Shown piece after piece: positions 5,621 to 11,886 of a DNA stretch of 24,277 nt. The DNA comes from a virus. The notes under the pieces are model-generated. The model did no database searches. It was not told the origin of the DNA and saw nothing but the letters and a program-made list of their open reading frames with translations. How positions within the stretch are numbered: the first letter of the stretch is position 1; every line of letters begins with the position of its first letter. Location: the IMG/VR virus record IMGVR_UViG_3300044630_001968, positions 1 to 24,277 of that record; one strand, written 5' to 3'. The position numbers and the translations under genes were made by a program.

Positions 5621-5998
5621 TAGTACGTCAAAGTCTTTCTTCTTTGTACCACCATCGTAGGTCCAGGCATATCCTTCTTTAATCATAGATTCATTTACGG
5701 ATAGTTTTTCACCATCTACATATATCCAACCAAGGATACGACCATACTTCTCTGTGCTATCTGGAAGCTCCGTCTTAATTACAATAACTTTGGCATCTTT
5801 AAGTCTTCCACTAAGGTAATCTTTTACCTCTAAGCCAAGTGCTTTTTCTTTAATATCTTTTGTTCTAGACTCAGGGGTATCAATACCAGCTAATCTTACC
5901 CTCTGTGTATACGAAACATTAAAGCCAAGATCAATATCAACATCAATAGTGTCACCGTCAACCACCTTCAATACTTTTTTTACACGATATTCGTACAC
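5600..5998 (-). CDS. Thermonuclease-like (SNase) nuclease
   Basis: A 132-residue staphylococcal-nuclease-fold protein. These are Ca2+-dependent phosphodiesterases that cut DNA or RNA. Visible motifs are VVDGDTIDVDID (12-23), RLAGIDTPE (35-43) and EKYGRILGWIY (83-93). The catalytic set R35, E43 and R87 and the calcium ligands D21 and D40 are present, at the same numbers as in the mature staphylococcal enzyme. There is no signal peptide, so it probably acts in the infected cell or is packaged. The start is a GTG whose G is shared with the stop of the upstream gene (TAGTG), implying tight coupling. It may degrade host nucleic acid or act in head assembly; the function here is inferred. Confidence 0.88.
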   Translation of the reverse strand: MYEYRVKKVLKVVDGDTIDVDIDLGFNVSYTQRVRLAGIDTPESRTKDIKEKALGLEVKDYLSGRLKDAKVIVIKTELPDSTEKYGRILGWIYVDGEKLSVNESMIKEGYAWTYDGGTKKKDFDVLIAKRKK

Positions 5999-6867
5999 TA
6001 TCTTAGCCCACTAAATGGTGTGTCAGACCAAAAACTTTTTTTAACTTCTTCTTTTCCATAAGATTTGTTTTCTCTTTGTCTTTGGATACTAGCCCACTTA
6101 GCTTTAGACCATGAGTACCCTGCGTCTCCACCCCAAAGATCCCAAGCAACTCTGCCTGGAGATGGATATCCTTCTTCACCTGCACTAAATCCAGTAGCCT
6201 TTTTATCTACTTCGTGACGAGAAAAGAATGAGTACATGCGAGCAACTGTTGATTCAGATAGTTCTGTACCGTTTACAATTTGATTTGCTCTAGCAAGACC
6301 AACTCTTGTGCCACCACGCTTGCCTTCTTTTTTCCAAGCTAACGCTCTAGCAGCAGCAGACTTCATTCCAGATGTTGGTGTAAGGTTTATGTCTGCCTTT
6401 TCAATATCATCTTCTTGGTCTGCTTTAGATACTGGTACGCAGTTAGGAACCATACGTCCATCTTTTTCTTTCATACCTCTTTGTGTATATCCAGTCCAAC
6501 ATTTTTGTGCTACATTGTCCCACTTATCTTCATCTTCATTGTTAGACTTATACATGTCATCCATGCTATCGGAATTGTCTTGCATATCACCAGACACATC
6601 TACATATCCATCAGGAATTACTGCAAACCTGCACTTACCGTCAGGCTCTACATCGAATGCAATTACTTCGCAGACATTACCACCTGAGTACAAGGCACAG
6701 TTAGAGCATTTAACTCCAATTATCTTTTCTTCATTTTCTTCTGCAGATTCATAACCTGCCCAGATGCCAGATCCGTCTTCGTCAAACTTTCCATACTGTT
6801 CAGCAATTGATACCAGTGCATCATGTAGTGCTTTTTCGTCAGGTGTTAATAAATCTTCTAGAGCCAT
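5998..6867 (-). CDS. Modular phage protein (head/structural-associated type)
   Basis: A 289-residue protein assembled from modules I recognise from many tailed-phage proteins, often attached to portal, prohead-protease or other structural proteins, without a biochemical function. Residues 54-79 carry four cysteines (C54, C57, C66, C79), likely a metal or iron-sulfur site. Residues 123-145 have the CWTGYTQRGMK...VPNCVP motif. Residues 167-197 carry GMKSAAARALAWKKEGKRGG and the following GLARANQI. Residues 233-253 have GYPSPGRVAWDLWGGDAGYS. The rest is acidic and flexible. The ATG at 6867 has TATAAT six bases upstream; the 3' end is fused by TAGTG to the nuclease gene, so the two are probably expressed together. 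Confidence 0.7.
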   Translation of the reverse strand: MALEDLLTPDEKALHDALVSIAEQYGKFDEDGSGIWAGYESAEENEEKIIGVKCSNCALYSGGNVCEVIAFDVEPDGKCRFAVIPDGYVDVSGDMQDNSDSMDDMYKSNNEDEDKWDNVAQKCWTGYTQRGMKEKDGRMVPNCVPVSKADQEDDIEKADINLTPTSGMKSAAARALAWKKEGKRGGTRVGLARANQIVNGTELSESTVARMYSFFSRHEVDKKATGFSAGEEGYPSPGRVAWDLWGGDAGYSWSKAKWASIQRQRENKSYGKEEVKKSFWSDTPFSGLR

Positions 6868-6873
6868 AACTCT

Positions 6874-6879
6874 ATTATA
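6874..6879 (-). promoter_or_regulatory. -10 box six bases before the ATG at 6867
   Basis: On the minus strand TATAAT is followed by AGAGTT and then ATG, the leaderless geometry. The -35 (TTAAGT, 17 bases upstream) is weak and lies inside the end of the NlpC/P60 gene. Confidence 0.5.
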
Positions 6880-7350
6880 TTAAGATATTGTTCCAAACTT
6901 AACCCTAGAACTCCAGATATTTTCTACTCTTACTTTCCTGTTTGGCTTAGGTGAGTGTAGTATTTGGTTGTTACCCATGTAAATACCAACATGATATGGG
7001 TATCCACTTTTGGTAACAAAAAATACAAGGTCTCCAGGCTGGGCTGAGCTTTTTGAGATTATGGTTGCTGCCTTCATTTGACCACTTACAAATCCAGGAA
7101 GCTTAACACCTTGTTTTGAATATACATATTTGATTAAACCTGAACAGTCAAAACATCTAGGACTTACTCCACCCCTACAATACCTAGTTCCAACATAATC
7201 TTTAGCCAAAGTTAAAGCGTTCAGACCAACCATTGTTCTAGTGCCACTTCTTGAGACAGTTTCATTGCCCCTATCAGTTGATGCTTGTGACGGAGCAACT
7301 CCTGTATTCCAAAACACAATAGAGGTTATTAGAATAATTATTGTTTTCAT
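6880..7350 (-). CDS. Secreted NlpC/P60 peptidoglycan endopeptidase
   Basis: A 156-residue precursor. The first 23 residues (MKTIIILITSIVFWNTGVAP...) form a signal peptide, and a single NlpC/P60 domain spans about 45-155. The family is a papain-like gamma-D-glutamyl-diamino-acid endopeptidase that cuts stem peptides of the cell wall. Catalytic residues are visible: C69 in FDCSGLIKYVY, H120 in YHVGIYMG and H132 in ILHSP. GDLVFF at 106-111 is also typical. Its ATG directly abuts the stop of the transglycosylase-like gene upstream, with AAAGGA before it. It likely acts outside the membrane during lysis or wall breaching and, having a Sec signal, may not need a holin to reach its substrate. Confidence 0.9.
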   Translation of the reverse strand: MKTIIILITSIVFWNTGVAPSQASTDRGNETVSRSGTRTMVGLNALTLAKDYVGTRYCRGGVSPRCFDCSGLIKYVYSKQGVKLPGFVSGQMKAATIISKSSAQPGDLVFFVTKSGYPYHVGIYMGNNQILHSPKPNRKVRVENIWSSRVKFGTIS

Positions 7351-7821
7351 TTAGTACCATCCTTTGCTCCTGAAGGCTGACCATGCACCACATGGATTTT
7401 TATATCTGTTTTCAATATATTCCAGCCCCCAGTTTATTTGTACATGTGGGTCAGTTTTCCAACCTTTGCCCATCTTGCTTCCAGGAAGAGCTTGGGGGAT
7501 ACCATATGCACTAGAGTTTGGATTGTCTGCGTTGACTTTCCAATTACTCTCTTTATTCCAGAGTCTAACTAAACAATCATATTGCTTAGAGCCCCATTTA
7601 TATTCTTCTGCCATAGTTTTCTTGGCATAAGCTTTATTATAGGCAGGAGAGGCGAATTTAAGCCTCTTAGAGGACCTTGAGGCTGCTTCCTGTCTGTCTG
7701 ATGCTTCTTCTATGCTTGTTTGTTTTATCTGTACCGCATCAATAAATACTGGTTTTTTCTGATTGCTTGAGCCCAAGAGCATTGCTACTAGGGGAATGAT
7801 AATTAGAGTTGAGAAACGCAT
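7351..7821 (-). CDS. Secreted lytic-transglycosylase-like protein
   Basis: A 156-residue exported protein. Residues 1-18 are a hydrophobic signal sequence, residues 25-75 are a charged linker, and residues 77-156 match the small lysozyme-like/transglycosylase domain common in actinobacterial secreted proteins. Motifs are CLVRLWNKESNW (83-94) with the probable catalytic E91, and NPNSSAYGIPQALPGSKM (100-117). C83 and C144 probably form a disulfide. It would cleave glycan strands, complementing the endopeptidase encoded next. The gene starts six bases after a TAGTAT box with a perfect TTGACA 18 bases further upstream. Confidence 0.85.
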   Translation of the reverse strand: MRFSTLIIIPLVAMLLGSSNQKKPVFIDAVQIKQTSIEEASDRQEAASRSSKRLKFASPAYNKAYAKKTMAEEYKWGSKQYDCLVRLWNKESNWKVNADNPNSSAYGIPQALPGSKMGKGWKTDPHVQINWGLEYIENRYKNPCGAWSAFRSKGWY

Positions 7822-7827
7822 TGCACT

Positions 7828-7857
7828 ATACTATCAGTTACAGGTAGGTCTTGTCAA
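7828..7857 (-). promoter_or_regulatory. Promoter TTGACA-18-TAGTAT, leaderless geometry
   Basis: On the minus strand TTGACA (7852-7857) and TAGTAT (7828-7833) are separated by 18 bases, and six bases separate the -10 box from the ATG at 7821. The -35 box sits in one arm of an imperfect inverted repeat (TGYCAAGTTT) whose partner is near 7912-7921. Confidence 0.65.
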
Positions 7858-7884
7858 GTTTTGCCAACTCTCCCAATCGGCTCC

Positions 7885-7906
7885 CATACCCATCTCAATG
7901 GGCATG
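7885..7906 (-). terminator. Hairpin between two secreted-protein genes
   Basis: In the minus-strand RNA CAUGCCCAU and AUGGGUAUG pair over nine positions (one G-U pair) around a UGAG loop. It lies just downstream of the gene at 7931-8434 and upstream of the next promoter. There is no U-run, so termination is only plausible. Confidence 0.45.
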
Positions 7907-7930
7907 ATCTAAACTTGGCAGGTCCTACTT

Positions 7931-8434
7931 CTAACCAATAGCCCCCTCTGGTATAAAGTCTGAAAAATCAGCTGGGTAGTCTGCACCAGGTGTCCACATC
8001 TTGAACTGCCTCATGTCTGACTGGTAAGTCTTACTTCCTCCAGTAATTCTAATTTGTACCTTTACTGGTGAATTAGTTTTAATAACCCAGCAATTAGATC
8101 CAACCCATGTTGAACCAGGCTTTGCCTCTACTGGATAAATATTTGTGGCTGTAGAATCTGCTCCCTTAGCCTTATCTCTAACTAATCTAAGTTTAATGTA
8201 GTCAGGCTTCTTCTTGCCTTTCATCTTAACTGCTACCATATAGCAAAACAAAGACCTATCTCCATTACCTTTAATAGTTTTCTTTCCATTAAAGTCTAGA
8301 GTTGTCCATTTATTCTTTTTAATTGTCTGAATAGAGTCTGATTTATATCTAATGCTTTCTCCTGCTTGTGCAGGAATTGCAAATGATAATAAAGTAAAAG
8401 ACAAAACAATAGATAATATTGCTTTTAATTTCAT
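7931..8434 (-). CDS. Secreted protein of unknown function, 167 aa
   Basis: Two ATGs are adjacent at 8437 and 8434. The second lies five bases after GGGAGG and is preferred. The precursor has a clear Sec signal (MKLKAILSIVLSFTLLSFAI, then a likely PAQA cleavage site near residue 24). The mature part is about 140 residues, beta-rich and basic, with two cysteines that could pair. I do not recognise the family. Its position between wall-degrading enzymes and holin-like genes suggests a role at the cell envelope such as lysis or superinfection control. Confidence 0.75.
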   Translation of the reverse strand: MKLKAILSIVLSFTLLSFAIPAQAGESIRYKSDSIQTIKKNKWTTLDFNGKKTIKGNGDRSLFCYMVAVKMKGKKKPDYIKLRLVRDKAKGADSTATNIYPVEAKPGSTWVGSNCWVIKTNSPVKVQIRITGGSKTYQSDMRQFKMWTPGADYPADFSDFIPEGAIG

Positions 8435-8490
8435 CATAACCTCCCAATGTTATATATCTAGCCTAACAGGGATAGTTATTTAAGTTAGTT

Positions 8491-8649
8491 TTATCTTATA
8501 TTAGAACTATTTTCGAGGTATAATAATACATCGCTGGCAATCTTTTCAGCCATTTCCACATGTGATGGGACTTTATCCTCACTTTTATTTTCCTCAGTTA
8601 TTGTAACAATTGCCCTATAAATAACAGCAATAAGTTCTTGATTGTTCAT
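8491..8649 (-). CDS. Small helical hypothetical protein, 52 aa
   Basis: A 52-codon frame starting MNNQELIAVIYRAIVTITEE and ending LLYLENSSNIR. It is acidic and predicted to be helical throughout, with no cysteines or membrane segment. It starts at an ATG exactly six bases after TATAAT, immediately downstream of an intrinsic terminator, so it looks like an independent leaderless transcription unit. Without that promoter I would have doubted it. Function unknown. Confidence 0.6.
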   Translation of the reverse strand: MNNQELIAVIYRAIVTITEENKSEDKVPSHVEMAEKIASDVLLYLENSSNIR

Positions 8650-8655
8650 GTAACT

Positions 8656-8661
8656 ATTATA
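8656..8661 (-). promoter_or_regulatory. -10 box six bases before the ATG at 8649
   Basis: TATAAT, AGTTAC, ATG on the minus strand. It begins right after the U-run of the terminator at 8664-8704. No clear -35 hexamer is present, since that position falls inside the terminator stem. Confidence 0.5.
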
Positions 8662-8663
8662 CC

Positions 8664-8704
8664 AAAAAGAAAGACCAGGGTGGTCGTGAGAATCACCCTG
8701 GTCT
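8664..8704 (-). terminator. Rho-independent terminator
   Basis: A perfect 11-bp stem AGACCAGGGTG/CACCCTGGTCT with an 11-base loop (8672-8704) is followed in the minus-strand direction by TTCTTTTT. It ends the transcript that carries the stalk protein and the two small membrane proteins. It is the best terminator in the window. Confidence 0.88.
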
Positions 8705-8723
8705 AACTTAGTTTTATTATATA

Positions 8724-9008
8724 CTATCCAGCCTTTTTATCTACTGGGGCAAATGCTGCATTGATCTCTTTAGCACTTAGCTTACCGTCATCGAGGAAGG
8801 CTCTAGCGAGCTTTTCTACAACTGTTGCAACTCCAAGTGTTCCAGCCATAATTACGGCTGTTAGAGTGTCAATTCCCACAAGGGAACCTGCACCAATGAT
8901 TGAAAGTCCAGACGCTGCAAATACTGCAACGATTCTGAAAAAGATATTCCAGATGTTTGTTACGGCTGTTGAGCCAATTACATCTTCTTCTGTTTTATTC
9001 TTTACCAT
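8724..9008 (-). CDS. Holin-like membrane protein, 94 aa
   Basis: A 94-residue protein with two hydrophobic helices, about 22-44 (FFRIVAVFAASGLSIIGAGS) and 48-66 (LTAVIMAGTLGVATVVEKL), then an acidic/basic C-terminal tail. Size, topology and position in the lysis region fit a class II phage holin, which forms lesions in the cytoplasmic membrane at a programmed time. The start has AGGAG six bases upstream and overlaps the preceding gene by 14 bases. The family assignment rests on topology and context rather than a diagnostic motif. Confidence 0.7.
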   Translation of the reverse strand: MVKNKTEEDVIGSTAVTNIWNIFFRIVAVFAASGLSIIGAGSLVGIDTLTAVIMAGTLGVATVVEKLARAFLDDGKLSAKEINAAFAPVDKKAG

Positions 9009-9186
9009 CTTTTTCTCCTTCCCTAAATTTCATTGAAAATAACCACACAACTACGCATAGCATAATCGCCCACCCAACTACTGTCTTAGCAGACCCATCT
9101 AGGACTGCCCATGCTACGAACATACCAAGAAGGGTGAATGTCTGGTTCAATGTTTCACGGAACTTATCCTTTAACCATTTTTTCAT
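8995..9186 (-). CDS. Small two-helix membrane protein (second holin or antiholin)
   Basis: A 63-residue protein with a basic amphipathic N-terminus (MKKWLKDKFRETLNQ), two hydrophobic segments (about 15-29 and 36-51) and a charged C-terminus. Tandem small membrane proteins of this kind in phage lysis blocks are often holin/antiholin pairs. GGAGG lies eight bases before the ATG, which overlaps the stop of the upstream stalk-protein gene (TAATG). Confidence 0.65.
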   Translation of the reverse strand: MKKWLKDKFRETLNQTFTLLGMFVAWAVLDGSAKTVVGWAIMLCVVVWLFSMKFREGEKDGKE

Positions 9187-10721
9187 TATCTTATCCTCCC
9201 TGTTATTAAATTAGTTGATGCTATTACCTGTCCAACAATAATGGACGCAACAACCACGGTTTGTGATTCTTCACGTTGTTCTGGTGTCATGTCTGCACCA
9301 ATATTAGCCACAGCAGTAAGAGCCTTACCAGGATCTGTAAATACTGCAGCTAAAATTTCTGATGGATTCTCAAATATTTCCAAAGCATCTGCTACCTCTG
9401 CAAAAAGAACTACGCCATTGTCTAACATAACTGGCTGATCATCTGGCAAGTCTTCATAGTCAAGACCAAGCTCATCAATTAATTCAGTTGAGATTGCGTT
9501 ACCATCTGCTTGTTCTAAGATAACATCTACAAGCAATTCTTTTTCATCTTCCGTCAAAATTCCATCTTCAGTTAAAGAGTCTGAAAGACCAGATACTTCA
9601 TCTTCAGAGATAAATCCATCTCCCAAGAAGGTATTAATTAGTTGTTCTGTCTCAATGTCTGAGATAACACCACTTTCAGTAAAGGATTCAACAAATGTAT
9701 CTATTTCAGTATCAGTTATTTCTGTGATAACATTATTAGATGGAAGATCAATGGATGGAAGATCTAGATCAGGAAATGAACTCTCGATTGGATCTGGAGT
9801 TAATGGTTCTGGAAATGAAATCTCTGGCTCAGGATCTAGGGATGGAACTACAACAGGTCCTTCAGGCTGCCACGGATATTCTGAGGGACTTGAAAAGGAA
9901 GGGACTGGAATAGGTGAAGAAGTTTCTGAAGGCAGCACAACAGGTTCTGACGGTAGTGGGCTTGGCTCTATTGGCTGGGGTGACGGTTCTATTGTTGGCG
10001 TTGGTGATTCTGACGGCTGTGGCTCAGGGCTGGCAGTAGGTGTTGGCTCAGGTGTTGGCTCAGGTGTTGGCTCAGGTGTTGGGCTTGGAGTTTCACTAGG
10101 AACAACTGGAGGCTCTGTAAAGCTTGATGGTGTTGGTGATGGCTCAACCTCAATAGGAACCCCACCATTGACATCAAAGGCTGCTTCCATAGGAACAACA
10201 GCCTGACCTTCTTGATATCTAATTGCTCTTCTTGCATCTGCTGGAAGATCTGTCATTGTAACAATCTCACCATGCCATCCACCATTTGAAAACTTAGTAA
10301 CAACCAATCTCATTTGAGTTAAAGGTCCAGTAGACTGTGGAAATGGTCTAACAGACCACTCTATACAAAAGGAATTTTCATTATATCCATATGAAGTATA
10401 TGCACCTTCTCCAAAAGAAACCCAGTCTTTTCCAGCTATTGATATAGATGGTGTTTGTGGATAGTCCCAATAAGTTCCATCCGCTTTTCCAAATGTTACA
10501 GTTGCATTAGTACTATAAAAAATTTGATTATACTCTGTATTGCCTAAAGTTAAACTAAAAGGTAGGGTCATTGGAAAAGACCCATCATCATCTCCAGTAA
10601 TTGTAGACATATTGCAAACTAAAGGTGTAGCATGTGAAGATGTTGCTATAAAGAAAGAGCCCCCCACAAAAAGCAGGGAGCTAACTAAAATGTATGATAT
10701 AAACCTTTTCAACTCTCCCAA
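9186..10721 (-). CDS. Surface protein with Pro/Ser/Thr stalk and C-terminal anchor
   Basis: A 511-residue exported protein. Residues 1-31 are a signal peptide ending near SSHA. Residues 32-185 form a beta-sandwich-like domain with paired Cys 36 and 119. Residues 190-335 are a Pro/Ser/Thr/Glu-rich stalk (PTPEPTPEPTPEPT core). Residues 347-400 hold three 18-residue repeats with an EF-hand-like DGxISEDE core. A hydrophobic stretch at 488-504 could be a membrane anchor. The start is not ATG: a TTG at 10721 (alternative TTG at 10712) follows GGGAG, and a stop lies just upstream in frame. It is coupled to the small membrane protein gene. Such stalked proteins usually project from the cell wall; a host-cell surface or lysis role fits better than a tail part. 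Function unknown. Confidence 0.72.
   Translation of the reverse strand: MGELKRFISYILVSSLLFVGGSFFIATSSHATPLVCNMSTITGDDDGSFPMTLPFSLTLGNTEYNQIFYSTNATVTFGKADGTYWDYPQTPSISIAGKDWVSFGEGAYTSYGYNENSFCIEWSVRPFPQSTGPLTQMRLVVTKFSNGGWHGEIVTMTDLPADARRAIRYQEGQAVVPMEAAFDVNGGVPIEVEPSPTPSSFTEPPVVPSETPSPTPEPTPEPTPEPTPTASPEPQPSESPTPTIEPSPQPIEPSPLPSEPVVLPSETSSPIPVPSFSSPSEYPWQPEGPVVVPSLDPEPEISFPEPLTPDPIESSFPDLDLPSIDLPSNNVITEITDTEIDTFVESFTESGVISDIETEQLINTFLGDGFISEDEVSGLSDSLTEDGILTEDEKELLVDVILEQADGNAISTELIDELGLDYEDLPDDQPVMLDNGVVLFAEVADALEIFENPSEILAAVFTDPGKALTAVANIGADMTPEQREESQTVVVASIIVGQVIASTNLITGRIR
10039..10080 (-). repeat. 12-bp tandem repeat coding the Pro-Thr-Pro-Glu stalk
   Basis: Three exact 12-bp units (GGCTCAGGTGTT on the + strand) at 10045-10080, preceded by a half unit at 10039-10044. 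They encode the PTPE repeats of the stalk and could change copy number by slippage, altering stalk length. Confidence 0.75.
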
Positions 10722-10728
10722 GTCTCCC

Positions 10729-10761
10729 TGTTAGTCTAAGACTAACAAGTTTATTATATCA
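10729..10761 (-). promoter_or_regulatory. Extended -10 promoter with downstream dyad
   Basis: On the minus strand TGA-TATAAT (10753-10761) is an extended -10 box without a good -35. Just downstream, TGTTAGTC-TTA-GACTAACA (10729-10747) is a perfect eight-base dyad across the expected transcript start. It could be a repressor operator or a 5' mRNA hairpin ahead of the TTG start at 10721. Confidence 0.5.
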
Positions 10762-10769
10762 CGGTGGGA

Positions 10770-10901
10770 TTATTTAGATAGTTCTTTCCACATTGCCTGG
10801 GTATCTTCAATTTTTAATAAGGCTTCAAGCACTGTCATTTGCAACAGTTCTTCTTGGTCAAGACCAATTTTTTCAGCATATCGTAAAATCTTTTGTATCA
10901 T
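10770..10901 (-). CDS. Small helical hypothetical protein, 43 aa
   Basis: The frame begins MIQKILRYAEKIGLDQEELL and ends TQAMWKELSK, 43 residues. It looks helical with an amphipathic pattern and may dimerise. Its ATG overlaps the preceding TGA (ATGA), the same coupling seen along this operon, and its stop lies just before the promoter of the stalk-protein gene. It is the last gene of the leftward accessory operon. Function unknown. Confidence 0.7.
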   Translation of the reverse strand: MIQKILRYAEKIGLDQEELLQMTVLEALLKIEDTQAMWKELSK

Positions 10902-11146
10902 TTAAAGTTATCCTTATCATCTTCTAGTAGTCTTTCTTCTATGCCGTCTGGAACATCATGACCAGCATCTCTATGTTCTTTTATGTGCTTAATCATAGCT
11001 GGTGTACTTTTTGTGCGGAAAGATACTCCATTAGTTGAGTGAGCCATTACTGTTTTTGGGGCTAGCATGCATCCCATGCACTCTAAATGCCCTTGCATGT
11101 TCATAAATAAATATAGGTCTGAGTGAGAAAGTCTAGCATATGACAT
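10898..11146 (-). CDS. Small zinc-binding-type actinophage protein, 82 aa
   Basis: An 82-residue protein with a metal-ligand pattern: C23 and C26 (ECMGCML), then H54, H58 and H63 in a helix ending HIKEHRDAGHDVP. I recognise this CxxC...HxxxHxxAGHxVP layout from small proteins widespread in actinophages; their function is not known to me. A structural zinc site is the simplest explanation. The start is fixed by TAATG overlap with the methylglyoxal synthase gene. Confidence 0.75.
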   Translation of the reverse strand: MSYARLSHSDLYLFMNMQGHLECMGCMLAPKTVMAHSTNGVSFRTKSTPAMIKHIKEHRDAGHDVPDGIEERLLEDDKDNFK

Positions 11147-11541
11147 TATTTTTCACCTTTTCTTTTTTCAAATAACTGAGAAGATATCATCATGTCTGCG
11201 GTTGCTTTGTTTACTGCTACACCAGCGTTCCAAAGAGTTGCCAACCTTAACAATGCTTTTACGTCAGGGTCGTGTGGTTGTGCTTCCAGGGGATCCCAAA
11301 AGAAAATAAGAATATCAATTATACCTTCAGATATTGAAGCACCAATTTGTTGGTCTCCACCTAAAGGTCCACTTAAAAATTTTGTAATAGGCAATTGCAA
11401 TTCGTTTTGTAACAAGATTCCAGTATTGCCAGTAGCATACAGGTGATGCTTACTAAGAATAGAATGATTAATTTTGCACCATTCTAGTAAATCTTGTTTT
11501 TTATTATCGTGAGCAACAAGGGCAATGTGTCTAGTTTTCAT
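11146..11541 (-). CDS. mgsA: Methylglyoxal synthase
   Basis: A complete 131-residue methylglyoxal synthase. The enzyme converts dihydroxyacetone phosphate to methylglyoxal and phosphate, a bypass of lower glycolysis. Conserved blocks are [11 protein letters not shown] (5-15), LYATGNTG (34-41), [12 protein letters not shown] (57-68), [20 protein letters not shown] (80-99) and the [11 protein letters not shown] block (111-121). The residues matching the E. coli active site, H11, D12, D63, D83, H90 and D93, are all present, so the enzyme should be active. It is shorter at the C-terminus than the E. coli protein (152 aa) and lacks its extension. The gene is embedded in an operon of small phage genes, with single-base overlaps on both sides, so it is part of the phage genome and not a contaminating fragment. 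An accessory metabolic role during infection is inferred. Confidence 0.92.
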   Translation of the reverse strand: MKTRHIALVAHDNKKQDLLEWCKINHSILSKHHLYATGNTGILLQNELQLPITKFLSGPLGGDQQIGASISEGIIDILIFFWDPLEAQPHDPDVKALLRLATLWNAGVAVNKATADMMISSQLFEKRKGEK

Positions 11542-11783
11542 TAAATCAAATCTTCTGTTAGGTGGTTAAATTGTGGTAAAGGCTCTAGGTTATCAAATAT
11601 CCCCATTTGATTATGTGGCACAGCAAGACTATCTTCATCCTCATAGTCGTCCCATATCGCTGTGTACATGTCTGCATAATCATACAGGGGCTTTTCAACC
11701 TTATGTAACAGGTTTAACATTTTGTTAGCAAACCAACGAACTACTGGACCAGCATCCTTTTCATGATGTAGTTCAAATTCCAT
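11541..11783 (-). CDS. Small acidic hypothetical protein, 80 aa
   Basis: An 80-residue acidic protein beginning [20 protein letters not shown] with a tryptophan-containing helix and an acidic C-terminal half ([13 protein letters not shown]). The ATG follows a strong AGGAGG about eight bases upstream, which lies inside the end of the preceding small membrane-protein gene. The stop overlaps the methylglyoxal synthase start (TAATG), so the two are likely translated together; whether they interact is unknown. No family recognised. Confidence 0.72.
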   Translation of the reverse strand: MEFELHHEKDAGPVVRWFANKMLNLLHKVEKPLYDYADMYTAIWDDYEDEDSLAVPHNQMGIFDNLEPLPQFNHLTEDLI

Positions 11784-11886
11784 TTCGTTTCCTCCTATCC
11801 CAAATATATCTTCTTACATTAACATAACAGTTTAATGCTACAAATGTAAGAATAAGAAATTCTGCTACTGAGTGCGTAAGCTTCAT
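11773..11886 (-). CDS. Tiny membrane peptide, 37 aa
   Basis: The ATG at 11886 forms an ATGA overlap with the upstream gene's stop and opens 37 codons: MKLTHSVAEFLILTFVALNC and a basic tail [14 protein letters not shown]. Residues 8-22 form a single transmembrane helix with strongly positive residues after it, so the tail should be cytoplasmic. It overlaps the next gene by 11 bases and supplies its ribosome binding site. Real by operon logic; function unknown. Confidence 0.6.
   Translation of the reverse strand: MKLTHSVAEFLILTFVALNCYVNVRRYIWDRRKRNGI

Noticed and set aside
6308-6754. 148-residue + strand frame opposite the modular phage protein
   Set aside because: No ribosome binding site or recognisable product, and it lies fully inside a gene with clear phage motifs on the other strand.
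10039-10080. CRISPR-like short repeats
   Set aside because: The 12-bp units have no spacers and encode a PTPE stalk in frame.
9655-10206. 183-residue Gly/Ser-rich frame on the + strand
   Set aside because: It is the antisense image of the Pro/Ser/Thr stalk codons; low complexity keeps both strands open.
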